Below, one piece after another: positions 23,331-34,069 of a stretch of 64,000 nucleotides of DNA. The number at the start of each line of letters is the position of its first letter. Positions within the stretch are counted from its first letter, which is position 1. Below the pieces are notes generated by a model. That model was not told where the DNA came from. It worked only from the letters and a program-made list of their open reading frames with translations, and ran no database searches. The stretch is from Luscinia megarhynchos (lineage: Eukaryota > Chordata > Aves > Passeriformes > Turdidae). The stretch is from the NCBI GenBank assembly GCA_034336665.1, contig JAPFBE010000033.1:1-64000 (forward strand). Direction: 5' to 3'. The position numbers and the translations under genes were made by a program.

Positions 23331-26240
23331 TGTGTCAAAGAAAAGACCGTTTCTATTGCTGGTGTAATAGGTGAATCACAAGACTTTACCATAGTAAAAG
23401 CGAAAGTAAGTCTAACCGAAAAAGAGTAGAAAAGATACCCGATTGTAACTGGCCCAAAGGCCCCGTGTATTTTGAGAATAGATTTCCTTCGAAGTGAGTA
23501 TTTTAAAGACCCAAAAGGCTTCAAGTGGGCATTTAGGATAGCGGCTGTAATGGCGAAGAAAATCCGGCAATTGAACACCCTGCCCGAACTATGTAAAAAT
23601 CCAATTGCAGTGGAACTCCTAATAATAAAAAAGCAGAGGGTACCGATTGCCACTTCAATAGTACATCATCGGCAATATAAAACAACTCGGGATGCTGTGA
23701 TCCCTATCCATAAGATAATCCGAGAGCTGAAGCGCCAAGAAGTAGTAAGCAAAACCCACTCACCCTTCAGCAGTCCCATCTGGCCTGTGCGCAAGTCTAA
23801 CAGAAAATGGAAATTGACAGTAAACTACCACGCATTAAATGAAGTCACCCCACCGTTGAGCGCTGCCGTGCCGAACATGCTGGAGCTCCAGTACGAGCTA
23901 GAGTCCAAGGCAGCAAAGTGATATGCCACCATTGACATTGCCAATGCATTTTTCTCCATTCCTTTGGCAGCAAAATGCAGGCCGCAGTTTGCTTTCTCCT
24001 AAAAAGGCGTGCAGTACACCTAAAACCGACTGCCCCAGGGGTGGAAGCACAGCCCCACCATCTGCCATGAGCTAATCCAAGCTGCACTGAAAAAAAGTAA
24101 AGCTCCAAAACATTTGCAGTACATCAATGACATCATTGTGTGAAAAAACACCGCAAAAGAAGAGTTTAAGAAAAAAAAGAAAATTATCCAAATTCTCCTG
24201 AAAGCCGGTTTTGCCATCAAAAAAAAATAAAGTTAAGAAACCTGCTCGTGAAATCCAGTTCCTAAAAGTAAAGTGGCAAAATCGAAAACGTCAAATTCCT
24301 ACTAATGTTATTAATAAAATCACAGCTATGTCTCCACCTACTAACAAAAAAAAACCACAAGCTTTCTTGAGTGCTATAGGCTTTTAGAAAATGCACATCC
24401 CCAAGTACAGTCAAATTGTAAGCCCTCTTTACCAGGTTACTCGAAAGAAGAATAATTTTCATTGAAGCCCAGAACAACAACAAGCCTTCATCCAAATTAA
24501 ACAAAAAATCGCCCATGCAGTAGCTCTTGGCCCTGTCAGGACGGGGCCAGATGTGAAGAATGTGCTCTACTCTGCAGCTGAAAACCACGGTCTGTCTTGA
24601 AGTCTGTGGCAGAAAGTGCCAAGTGAGACCCAAGGCCGACCCCTGAAATTCTAAAGCAGAAGTTACAAAGGGTCTGAAGGCAATTATACCCCGACAAAAA
24701 AAAAAAATCTTGGCTGCTTATAAAGAAGTCCAAGCTGCTTCAGAGGTAATTGGCACAAAACCACAACTCTTTCTGGCACCCCGGTTGCCAGTGCTAGAGT
24801 GAATGTTCAGTGAAAAAGTTCCTTCCACCCACCATGCCACCAGTGCCACATAGAGCAAGTAAATAGCCCTCATTACGCAGCGCGCCCGGATCAAAAAATT
24901 AAATCACCCAGGAATCTTAAAAATAATTGCCAACTGGCCTGAGAGAAAAAGTTTTAGTGTGACAGACGAAAAACAAAAACCGGTAACCCGGGCTGAAAAA
25001 GCACCACCTTACAACCAGCTACCGGCAAAAAAAATCCGCTATGCCCTGTTCACCGACGGTTCCTGTCGCATTGTAGAAACAAATCAAAAATAAAAAGTAG
25101 CTGTATGGAGCCCTACACAACGGGTTGCAAAAGCTACTAAAAGAGAAGGAGGGTCTAGTCAATTCGCTAAACTCAAAGCTGTCCAACTGGCTTTAAATAT
25201 TGCTGAAAGAAAAAAGTGGCCAAAGCTCTATCTTTACACTGATTCCTGAATGGTAGCCAACGCTTTGTAAAAATGGCTGCAAAAATGAAAAAAAACAAAC
25301 TAGCAGCGCAAAGAAAGACCAATCTGGGCTGCTGAAAAGTAAAAAGACATAGCTACTCAGTTAGACAAGCTACCCGTAAAAGTTCGCCATGTAAACGCCC
25401 ATGTCCCCAGAAGTAAAGCTAATAAAAAACAGCAAAATAACCATCAAGTAAATCAAGCAGCAAAAATAGGAAGGTTAAAAATAAATTTAAATTAGAAACA
25501 TAAAAAAAAGTTGTTCCTAGCTCGATGGGCCCATGATGCCTCAGGCCATCAGGGGAGGGATGCCACCTATAAGTAGGCACGAAACCAAAAAGTGAATCTT
25601 ACCATAGACAGCATTACTCAAGTTATTCATGATTGTAGCACTTGCGCTGCCATCAAGCAGGCCAAGCAGGTGAAGCCCCTCTAGTATAAAAAACAGTGGT
25701 CCAAGTACAGGTATGGAAAGGTTTAGCAACTTAATTACATCGCACTGCCTCAGACCCGCCAGGGCAAACGTTATGTGCTAACCATGGTAAAAGCCACCAC
25801 CAGATAGTTAAAGACTTACCCTGTATCTCACGCTACTGCCCGCAACACCATCCTGAGCCTAAAAAAACAGGTCCTTTAAAGGCATGGTACTCCTAAAAAA
25901 ATCAAGTCAAACAATGGGACTCATTTTAAAAATAACCTTGTCAACACCTAGGCTAAAAAACACGGTATTAAGTAGGTGTACCACATCCCTTACCATGCAC
26001 CAGCTGCAGGTAAAGTAAAAAGATACAATAAATTGTTAAAAACCACCTTAAAAGCATTAAATGAAGGATCCTTTAAAAATTAAAAGCAGCATTTAGCAAA
26101 GGCCACTTAGTTAGTCAACACTCGAAGTTCCACCAACCAAGCAGGTCCTGCCCAATCTGAGTGCCTTAATACAGTAAATGGAGGCAAAGTCCCAGCGGCC
26201 CATGTCAAAAAATTGCTAAGGAAGACAGTATAAATTAATC
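23330..26240 (+). pseudogene. ERVL pol (protease-RT-RNase H-integrase), hypermutated
   Basis: RT starts within an open stretch (23472-23921) that contains SPIWPVRKS and VTPPLSAAVPNMLELQYELE. The polymerase box reads YIND at 24120-24131 instead of YIDD. The RNase H region (about 24960-25440) aligns with the unedited fragment at 41561-42289. Integrase follows (about 25540-26240), with a Cys-rich part near 25640 and a core motif reading SNNGTHF, where the second catalytic Asp is now Asn (AAC at 25910-25912). Many Trp codons are stops. The gene is dead, and most lesions have one direction, G to A. Confidence 0.85.
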
Positions 26241-26474
26241 CTGCCTCGAGTACAGGCAAACCCATTCGGGGAATTGCCTTTGCTCAAAAACCTAAATGTA
26301 CTTAGTAGATAATGCAAAAAAATAAAACAACCCGCTATATACCTCAGAAAAATCTAACTGTGAGATAAAACAGAAAAAATATGTAACTGTTAAAAGTTTG
26401 AGCAAGTCAGAGAAAGTGTTCATATTGTGTTTAATAAGTGTATATCCCAATCGTGTGCCAATAATCTCAATATG

Positions 26475-26489
26475 GAATAAGAGGTAGAA
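26475..26489 (+). promoter_or_regulatory. Polypurine tract, altered
   Basis: GAATAAGAGGTAGAA lies directly before the 3' LTR TG. It is purine-rich with two T interruptions. The role is assigned from position. Confidence 0.5.
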
Positions 26490-27176
26490 TGTCCTGAGTT
26501 AATGTTTTGACTGACTCCTCACCCTGCCCCCCCTTGGCCATGAAGCTGTCTGCTCCCGGGGGAGGGGCCGCCTGGGCTCTGCTCTGCGGAATGGCCTTGG
26601 TTTGCCTCGGGCTTAGCTTAAAAGCGGGGGAGGGGGCTCGCGCGGCTGCGCGCTTGGCTCTGGCTGCTGCTGCGTGTGGCTATCGCTGCTGTGGTGGTAG
26701 CTCGTGGCCTGGTTTGTTAGTTAGCTGTTTTTTGCTTAATTTTTTTTTTTTACTTTATATTGCTTAAATTATTTAGTTTAGCTCGCTGCTGTTTAAGGCT
26801 TGCTGGCTATTCCGGCTGTTTTTTTCTTTCTCTCTCTCCCCCTCTCCCTTCTCCCCCTCACCTCCCGAGAATTCAGCACCAGCTCCGAAGGAACCCTGCG
26901 GCCTGCCTCTAGACACCGGCCAGAGAAGCGTTTCGCCCTTCTAGTGAAGATCGAAGCGTCCAAGTTTCTCTCTCTCTTGGTGAAAACTTTTTTTTGTCAT
27001 CTGAGTCTGTGCTGAGAAGTGTTTCTCTTGTATGTGTTAATAAATAGGTTTTTTCCACTTTTCCCCCTGAGTGAAATTTTTTTTTTTCTTAAGTCCAGTG
27101 GAATAAAAAATTGGGGGTTTATTTCCTGGGAAGCTCTTCTGGGGGTTTTTTCCCTAAGTTTGTCCAAACTTAGACA
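26490..27176 (+). repeat. 3' LTR of ERVL provirus
   Basis: 687 bp, TGTCCTGAGTTAATG...TTAGACA. Its first 20 bases carry G-to-A differences from the 5' LTR (TGGGTTGATG to TGAGTTAATG), and further scattered G/A differences occur, but it lacks the dense editing of the interior. Confidence 0.9.
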
Positions 27177-27390
27177 CTGCCTCCAGTAGGGATATGAGAC
27201 CATCAACGATGGGTTATCATATAAACTGATATTCAGTATTCTGGTTCAAAGTCCTTCCTTATTTCTTGTAAGAAATCATTTGGGTTGAGCTAGCAATTAG
27301 CCACAAAAGTTGAGCTAACTGTTCCAATCTCATTCTGCAGTGTTAGACAAGGCCTGTAGGGAAAAGCCAAGCATGGGGCCAGTAAGGCAG

Positions 27391-27848
27391 TGTTATAGAT
27401 GGGTGACATGATGGTTGGTCCTCACAATTAAGAGATTAATATTATGGGTATGTTAAGAGAAGGTGGTTTTTTTTAGATGCATAATTATATTATTATAATA
27501 TGTCCTCTCATAGTCCTCTTTCCCCTCCCTCTTGTAATAGCCTTCATAATCGGGGCATTTGATGAGGGCTGGCTTGTTACTAGGACGTGCAGCATAACAA
27601 CACCTGACCTCCAATCAAGACATAAGAAAGTAATATCCACCCATGGACAGCAGAGAAAGAGTTGACTGATGAGACTTTGGGAGGGGCTAAGAGTATAAAA
27701 GGCAGAGCATTCATTTTGTAAATGAGCATGTGGCTGCAAGCCATGGGGACTCCCAGTGCTGCTTTTTCTCCTTATTTAGTCTTCTGTTGTATTTTGTTAA
27801 GGTTTAATAAACCCTTGAAATTTTAAAAAGTGAGTGTCATTTATCACA
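27391..27848 (+). mobile_element. ERV1-type solo LTR, TSD GCAG
   Basis: 458 bp, TGTTATAGATGG...TTTATCACA. Exact 4-bp GCAG flanks it at 27387-27390 and 27849-27852. A TATA box (GAGTATAAAAGGCAG near 27690) and an AATAAACCC near 27807 are present. Confidence 0.85.
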
Positions 27849-27954
27849 GCAGGAAAGGGCCTAGTTAAAAACATTCCCCAGAGTGTGATAAAATGTTGGG
27901 AACTATTTTTGTGCCATGCCTGAATAATAGGGGTTTACCAGACTGCTGGCTGAG

Positions 27955-29272
27955 TGTCTTGGGGGTGGTTTATTATCCCATACAATTTCTGGGAGTTTTT
28001 ATTTGTTTTGTTTGTTTGTGCCTGGAGTGGCTGCTGTCCCCACCTCACCCCCCATCCTTCCTGGCTCTGGGACTTATTTTGGGAGCCAAGCCAGGGTTTC
28101 TGGAGGGAGTTGGGAGCGGGGCGAAAGGTTGCCCTTCCTCTTTCAGCGTGGGCAGTTCGACTGGACACACGTGGTTGGTATCTCTGACCAAGGATCCTGC
28201 TGTTTCTGTGAGTTTTCACTGCTTCTTTTTGATTTTTTTTTTTGCTTCGGCACTGTGACTGATCTTGCTGGCTTGGCTTCTTTTGCTGATCTGCTGTCGG
28301 GAAGCCCAGAGCCAGTGCATGCCCCACCAAGACACGGGAACATCCTTGTTTTCCCGCTGGGGGGCTGCTCCGCTACCCTCCACACAGCCTGGACCTGAAG
28401 AACCAGCCAACGCCTCGGAGAAATCCCAAAAAGCCTTTTCCCTACTGTATTTGGGAGCTGGACTGCTACTGCCTAACCCCCACCATACCTCTGCCATTGC
28501 TCTGGGTTTGTGGTATGTGATACATTATAAACACTTTGTTCATTAAAACTCCTAGTAAGGAATAGTGAATCTCAGCCGGAGGTGAGATGCGTATGGACTT
28601 TGACCACATAGTTTCAATCACGGAGCATGGTATGCATAACTTATGCTAAAACTAGCGGCTGGGTTGTTTAACCAACTTGTAAGGATTTTCCCCTAGGCTA
28701 GGGGGAATAAACAAGAAAAGCACCCTGCACCTCTTCCCTGCTGTGGCCACCAGAAGACAAGATTACGACCCCCCTCAGCAACGGGCCTCGCGGATGCAGA
28801 GTACTCCAAGGAAGGACACGTCAGCTGAATTAGAACTGTATAAAAAGACTTTGGGGGGAAGAGGGAAATTGCGCGCCGTTTGTGGAGCAGTGCCTCCCGG
28901 CTGCCCAGTGCTGTTTTGCTTACTGTCTCTTGTTAATAAACTCCAATTGATTTGGACTGACTTAATTCGGTTTTCATTCTGTCTATAACATGGTACACTG
29001 TAGCTTTTCACCCTCTGCATGCCAGGAGGTCCTGCCATTCCAGCTTGCTTCTCCTGAGGTTTCTGCTACAGCTCCTTTTGCTATCCAGAGGGGGTACTGG
29101 GATCAGCTTCCCCTGCCAGCTGCATCCGCCATTGTCCACATGAAAGGGAGATGGCCAAAACTCGTGTCACAGTGCCCCCTGCAGCCGCGGGAGAATCATC
29201 CCACCTTCCCTGCCCAGCTGGGGAGCCACCAGCGGCCCTGCCAGCTGCAACTCTGACTACACCATTCTGTCA
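27955..29272 (+). mobile_element. ERVL-like LTR, split by nested LTR, 3' truncated
   Basis: The right part (28991-29272) aligns with 11970-12315 of the LTR at 11460: CACTGTAGC, a CCATTCCAGCTTGC-type motif, CAGTGCCCCCTGCAGCC, and GGGAGCCACCAGCG. The left part starts TGTCTTGGGGGTGG. Removing 28516-28990 joins the two halves. Similarity stops near 29270, so the usual 3' tail is missing. Confidence 0.6.
28516..28990 (+). mobile_element. Nested solo LTR, TSD TGGTA
   Basis: 475 bp, TGTGATACATT...CTGTCTATAACA, with exact TGGTA at 28511-28515 and 28991-28995. There is an AATAAACTCC about 60 bases from the 3' end and a TATA-like ACTGTATAAAAAG near 28835. Class not resolved beyond the 5-bp TSD. Confidence 0.8.
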
Positions 29273-30068
29273 TTGGCAGAAGAAAAGGGAGTTATTGAAG
29301 CCCTTTCTCCTTAGAGGAAACATTAATTCCAGGGCATTTTTTCTTGAAATTTGTCTTGAAACCAAGATACTGGGGAACCTGAATAGTTAATTTGTTTTGC
29401 TTCTGCTTCCCTGTGGTGTGTGAAATGTCCTGATATAGGTTTTTTTCCTCTTGTGGATTTTATTTCCTTTGGAGAGAAAAGCACCTTTTCTCACTTGTCT
29501 TGGGAAAGTGGCATGCCTACCAGGATGTATAAGTGCAAGATGGGCCACGTCTGTCCTTTCCACACAGGTAAAAGCAGGGAGACATGTCCAAGGCCACCTT
29601 TTTGAGGCTCAAATAAACATCACAGATGCCTAGAGATTGTGGTGATGAGCATGACTGAGGAACCTGGAAAGAAGACTACATACTCCTACAAATCTTGCCC
29701 AGCTCTCTTGCTGCCAATGCCTGAGTCGAATAAAGGTTCATTGATTTTGGCAGGAAAAGGATCGGACCAATAACTCTGGCATGAGATACAAAATCAGTAA
29801 TTTCTCACACTGACCACAAATAAGCAGTACTGAGACAAGCTACCAATGCTTCAAGAGGCTGTATAATTCACAAAAAGCACTTGACTCAGAAAAAAGATTA
29901 CAGGTTTCATTTTCTGCCAAGACATTTAAGGCCTGATAAAGCCTTTTAAATGGACCATCAAACTTTGCTTTCTCTTCAATGCTTGGTAAAAGCACTAATG
30001 CTCTTCTCTAACTCAGATTACTCATTCGGTCAATGAATCTGGACTTTTTAAAAATGTCTTTTCCCTCC
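29273..30068. other. Unclassified intronic or flank sequence
   Basis: An AATAAAGG at about 29729 could belong to an undetected LTR, but no boundaries or TSD were found. Confidence 0.4.
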
Positions 30069-31328
30069 TGTGTTGGTTTCACGTGCTCAGGGGGAGGGGT
30101 GGATTCGCCTCAAGGCAAGCTCCATGAGGCTGGGGAGTGGGAGTGGCTCTCCCGTCTCTGGGAGCTTCCAGTGTGAGCTGCTGGCACCCATCAGAGAGCT
30201 GATTTGGTGATGGACAGCTCGGGAAACCAATTAGAGGTTGTTTCGCTTTCACAAATCACAGTGGATCAAGTTGACTGCTCTCTTTTGGCCTGGGGCCTCT
30301 GGAGGTGCGGTGGCCTCCGGCCGGGGCATCGGCCCCCCAGTCCGGCTCCGGGCTCAGCGGGGGGCCTGTCCCGGCACCGGCTCTGCGGGGAGCCCCTGGC
30401 TTGGGGGCCCCCCAGCTCCGCGCGGCCCAGGCACCAGCCGCAGGGCTCCAGCACCGGCCATATGGCTCTGGCCCTGCCGGCTCTGCTCGGCTCGCTTTTC
30501 CACGTGGCAGAAGAGGCCTCCAGCTGCCCTTGTTTGTTTCTTCACAATCTGGATACAATTTTAACTTCTTTATGCCTGGATTAAATCCTCGATCTCCTGA
30601 ACTTCCCTGAATGAGAAGAAATGAAGCATGGAAACTACAGAGGCCAGCAGAATGGAGATAAAGTTCCTGGTGGGAAGAGATTGAAAAGATGCAAGTAGCT
30701 GAAAACCTTTTGTGTGGGCTGTGGGGATCATGACTTCACTAAAATTCCTTTAAACTGTCGAAAATACATGGGGGGTTGAAATATTTGAGAAAAGGATCCT
30801 TTGCCCCAAGGGAATGGGGGTCTCTGTTCTGGAACTGGAATATGAACAGAGACATTTGATAGAGAAGACAATGAAGAGAATTTTGTTTTTCAGCAGCCTG
30901 CCTTTAGAGGTGGCACCCCATGTGTGCATCATAACCCATAACACGGCTCTGGAAGGACTGTGTAAATGGGAGGAAAATTCATAGTTCTGTAGGTCTCGGG
31001 CGGATGCAGACTTTGAAGGTGAAGACACCCTCTAAGCATAAACCAAAAAAGGGACTTTTCTCTCTGAAGTGAACTGAACTGATTATTTGAGTGTATAACT
31101 GACTGAAGTGTTCTCTCTGTATGTTTTTGGTAAGAAATGTGGAATGAAAGGGAGGAGGGAACAATCTAGGAATCTTATCCAGAATTCTAATTCTTTTTTT
31201 TGTGTTATTATTAAATTTCCTCTTGTACCTTTTTAAGTTTTGAGCCTGCCTTGTCTCTACGCCTGGGTCCTGTCTCTAAAAGAAATTAAAAATAATAAGG
31301 TTGGCAAACCCGAAGTCACACCATGACA
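30069..31328 (+). mobile_element. ERVL-like solo LTR, TSD CCTCC
   Basis: 1260 bp, TGTGTTGGTTTCACG...ACACCATGACA, flanked by exact CCTCC at 30064-30068 and 31329-31333. It has a very GC-rich block at 30290-30500. The 3' half is repeated at 1-692 and more distantly at 14600-14866. Open frames in the GC-rich block are composition effects. Confidence 0.85.
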
Positions 31329-31615
31329 CCTCCAATAGATCTCCCTGTGACTATTTCTATGCTCTTACTGGGGGCTATTGCAATGTGTGGATCTGAACAA
31401 TATGAGATTTCTTATTAATCCCATTCTTTCACTTATTTGGTGGCTTGGAGTGAACATTCGTAAAGCAATATAAGTGCGGTTGGAGCATCCATGCCGATGT
31501 CCCCAGCTAAATATTTTAAGCGTGAATCAACAGTCCAGCTTCCTCTTGGATGCTATGAATCCTGATTTGCTGGTGGTCAAAAAGTGAGGGCTACCAGAAG
31601 GAATGGAAGTCTATC

Positions 31616-31833
31616 TGTATTGGATTTGCATGGCCAGGTTTTGGTAACTGGGGCTAGAAGGGTGGCTTCTCTGAGAAGCTGCTATAAGCTTCCCCTATGT
31701 CCAACCCCTCCCTGTCTTTATCTCAGCTCATAAGCCTTTTGCTTTATTTTCTCTTCCCTGTCCACTTGAGGAGGGGAGTGATAGAGCAGCCTTAGTGGGC
31801 ACCTGTCATCAAGCCAGGGTCAACCCCACCACA
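31616..31833 (+). mobile_element. ERVL-type LTR, internally deleted
   Basis: It starts with a TGTATTGGATTTGCATGGCC stretch typical of avian ERVL LTRs. After a GAGAAGCTGCTATAAGCTTC motif it jumps to the 3' end (GGAGTGATAGAGCAGC...CAACCCCACCACA). Only 218 bp remain, so the middle is missing. Confidence 0.65.
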
Positions 31834-32107
31834 GCCCTGGTGTGTTGGGACAAGCTCCTAGAAGGTCGTAGATATGCACATGGGTAATTTCAGACTTTGA
31901 ATCAAGGAAACCGTCATCCTGAGCCCTAGAATTATAATGAACCACTACTGCTTCCACCATTATCCAAAAAATCTGTTTGGATGACTATGTCCTGAAGTAA
32001 TTCTGGGCTATAAAATCCATCACACCAACCATCAAGTCCATCAGAATGGGGGAATGAAATTTTTAGTTCCCATTTTCTGCTCAATGCTTCCGCCTGGCAT
32101 AGTAGGT

Positions 32108-32843
32108 TGTCCTGGTTTGAAGGACAGGTGTCTGCCAATAAAGGCAGAAGTTTTCCTTTTAAGTAGAGACCTTAATCCAGTCCCCCCGCAAGTATTATAA
32201 ATGTTTGAATTCAAGACTCTGAGGCAGAGATAAGGGGGTGGGAATAACAGCTCCTTTACTAATATATCTAACCTTACAAACAGAAACAACAGCAGTTGTT
32301 AAAACTACCAACAACACAGAACAGATAACTCAGTCCCAGTCCTTTCTTTAGCTGTGGGCACACTCTCTCTGCACTCGGTCCCGATGCTGCAGCCGGAACA
32401 AAGCCCGGTGGCCACAGGGAGCAGGCGGGAGCGCAGGCGGGAAGCGCGGCAGCAGCCATGCCGGTCTCGGGTGAGAGTGGCTGGAGCGGGCAGCTCCTCG
32501 CTTACCGTCTGTGTTTGGGTGATCAGCTGTGTCCGCAGAGGCAGGAGGCTGTGGCGGGGCAGATGCAGGGCAGGTGATTGCAGAGGGTCTGGCTCTCCTG
32601 CCTTCGGCCGCATGGCTGCAGATGCGCGTCCTCCTCCGAGCTCTCCAGAAACACGAGTCCCCTCCGGAAACACGAGTCCCCCCTCCGGAAGCACAAGAGC
32701 CCCTCCGCCAGCCCAGCTCCCACCGAGCCCTTTTGTGTAGAGTCGTCAAGGGTCCTGGGTGTGACCCTGCCAGCTCCATTGACATGATAATGGGAAAAAT
32801 TCTTTAAATTGACACAGTAATAGAAAAACACTCACTCCCAACA
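32108..32843 (-). mobile_element. ERVL-like solo LTR, TSD CAGGT/TAGGT
   Basis: 736 bp, reverse orientation of the 38152 family. The plus strand starts TGTCCTGGTTTGAAGGACAG and ends CTCCCAACA. The flanks TAGGT and CAGGT differ by one transition. Short duplicated segments (CGGAAACACGAGTCCCC) occur within it. Confidence 0.8.
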
Positions 32844-33336
32844 CAGGTGGAGTTTGTGAACTCCATTTCTAGGTAGTGAGGTCTTTCCCAGGCTTCCAGC
32901 TCTTTTGGTTTTGGCCCCCAGACATTTCCTTGAAGTCCAGGGCACCAAACTCTAAGTACCTAAGTTCCTTCTAGAAATGTAACTGATTTAGGCACTTCTG
33001 AAGATGTGACCTATGGGGTCTGAGATTTTAACAAAAATCTGTGATTTCACAAAATAAAATAGTTGTCATAGAAGCTGCAATCAAGCACATAAACCAACAC
33101 AGTAAAGAGAAGGTGAGACAAGGAACTACAGCCTAGCCTCAATAAGTAAATGGCATTTTTCTTCCAAGTTTGCCCCATATTGGCTGATGATACACCTAAA
33201 TGAGCATGAAACCCAATATCACAACCCTCCATTGACCCAACTGTATTACCCTTTGTGCGAAACCTGGGAACTATGCACCTAGTGAATCCTCAGGGCATGA
33301 AAAGCTAAGATGCTCTTTCCTTCTTAGTAATTCCAG
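32844..33336. other. Unique spacer between two solo LTRs
   Basis: About 490 bp with no retroviral coding features. It is not an ERV interior, because both flanking LTRs have their own TSDs. Confidence 0.7.
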
Positions 33337-33341
33337 ACACT

Positions 33342-34064
33342 TGTCTTGGTTTGAAGGACAGGTATCTGCCAATAAAGGCAGAAGTTTTCCTTTTAAGTAG
33401 AGACCTTAATCCAGTCCCCCCGCAAGTATTATAAATGTTTGAATTCAAGACTCTGAGGCAGAGATAAGGGGGTAGGAATAACAGCTCCTTTACTAATATA
33501 TCTAACCTTAAAAACAGAAAAACCAGCAGTTGTTAAAACTCCCAACAACACAGAACAGATAACTCGGTCCCAGTCCTTTCTTTAGCTGTGGGCACACTCT
33601 CTCTGCCCTCGGTCCCGGTGCTCCAGACAAACAAAGCCCGGCTGACGCGAGAGGCCCTGAGGCTGAGGAAGCTAGCAGTGGCCCCACGTCGGTCTCAGGT
33701 GGGAGCAGCTGGAGGCGGGCAGCTCCTGCGCTCACCCGTTCTGTCGGGTGATCAGCTGTGTCCTCAGAGGCAGGAGGCTGCAGCGGGGGGCAGATGCAGG
33801 GCAAGTGATCGCAGAGGGTCTGGCAGCGTGTCTGGAGGCAGGCGTCCTCCTCCGAGCTCGCCCGGGCTCACGAGTCCCCCCCTCCGGAAACACGAGTCCC
33901 CCCTCCGGAAACACGAGAGCCCCTCCGCCAGCCCAGCTCCCACCTACACCCTTTGTCCAGAGTCATCATAAGTCCTGGGTGTGACCCGGCCAGCTCCATT
34001 GGCATGATAATGGGAAAAATTCTTTAAATTGACACAGTAATAGAAAATCACTCAACCCCCAACA
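33342..34064 (-). mobile_element. ERVL-like solo LTR, TSD ACACT
   Basis: 723 bp, same family and orientation as 32108-32843 and very similar to it. Exact ACACT is present at 33337-33341 and 34065-34069. Confidence 0.88.
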
Positions 34065-34069
34065 ACACT

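Larger units (their letters stand above)
21405..27176 (+). mobile_element. Complete ERVL-type provirus, G-to-A hypermutated, TSD CTGCC
   Basis: Two LTRs (21405-22087 and 26490-27176) bracket a gag-pol interior of about 4.4 kb. Exact 5-bp CTGCC flanks it at 21400-21404 and 27177-27181. The RT signature, with IWPVRKS and NEVTPPLSAAVP, and the lack of any env space fit class III (ERVL). The interior is extremely A-rich, and Trp codons, catalytic Asp codons and GG dinucleotides are converted to A-containing forms, leaving dozens of stops. The LTRs do not share this. Confidence 0.9.

Noticed and set aside
30204..30610. Several overlapping frames in GC-rich DNA
   Set aside because: They lie in the GC-rich U3 of a solo LTR. 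Open frames on both strands are expected from base composition.
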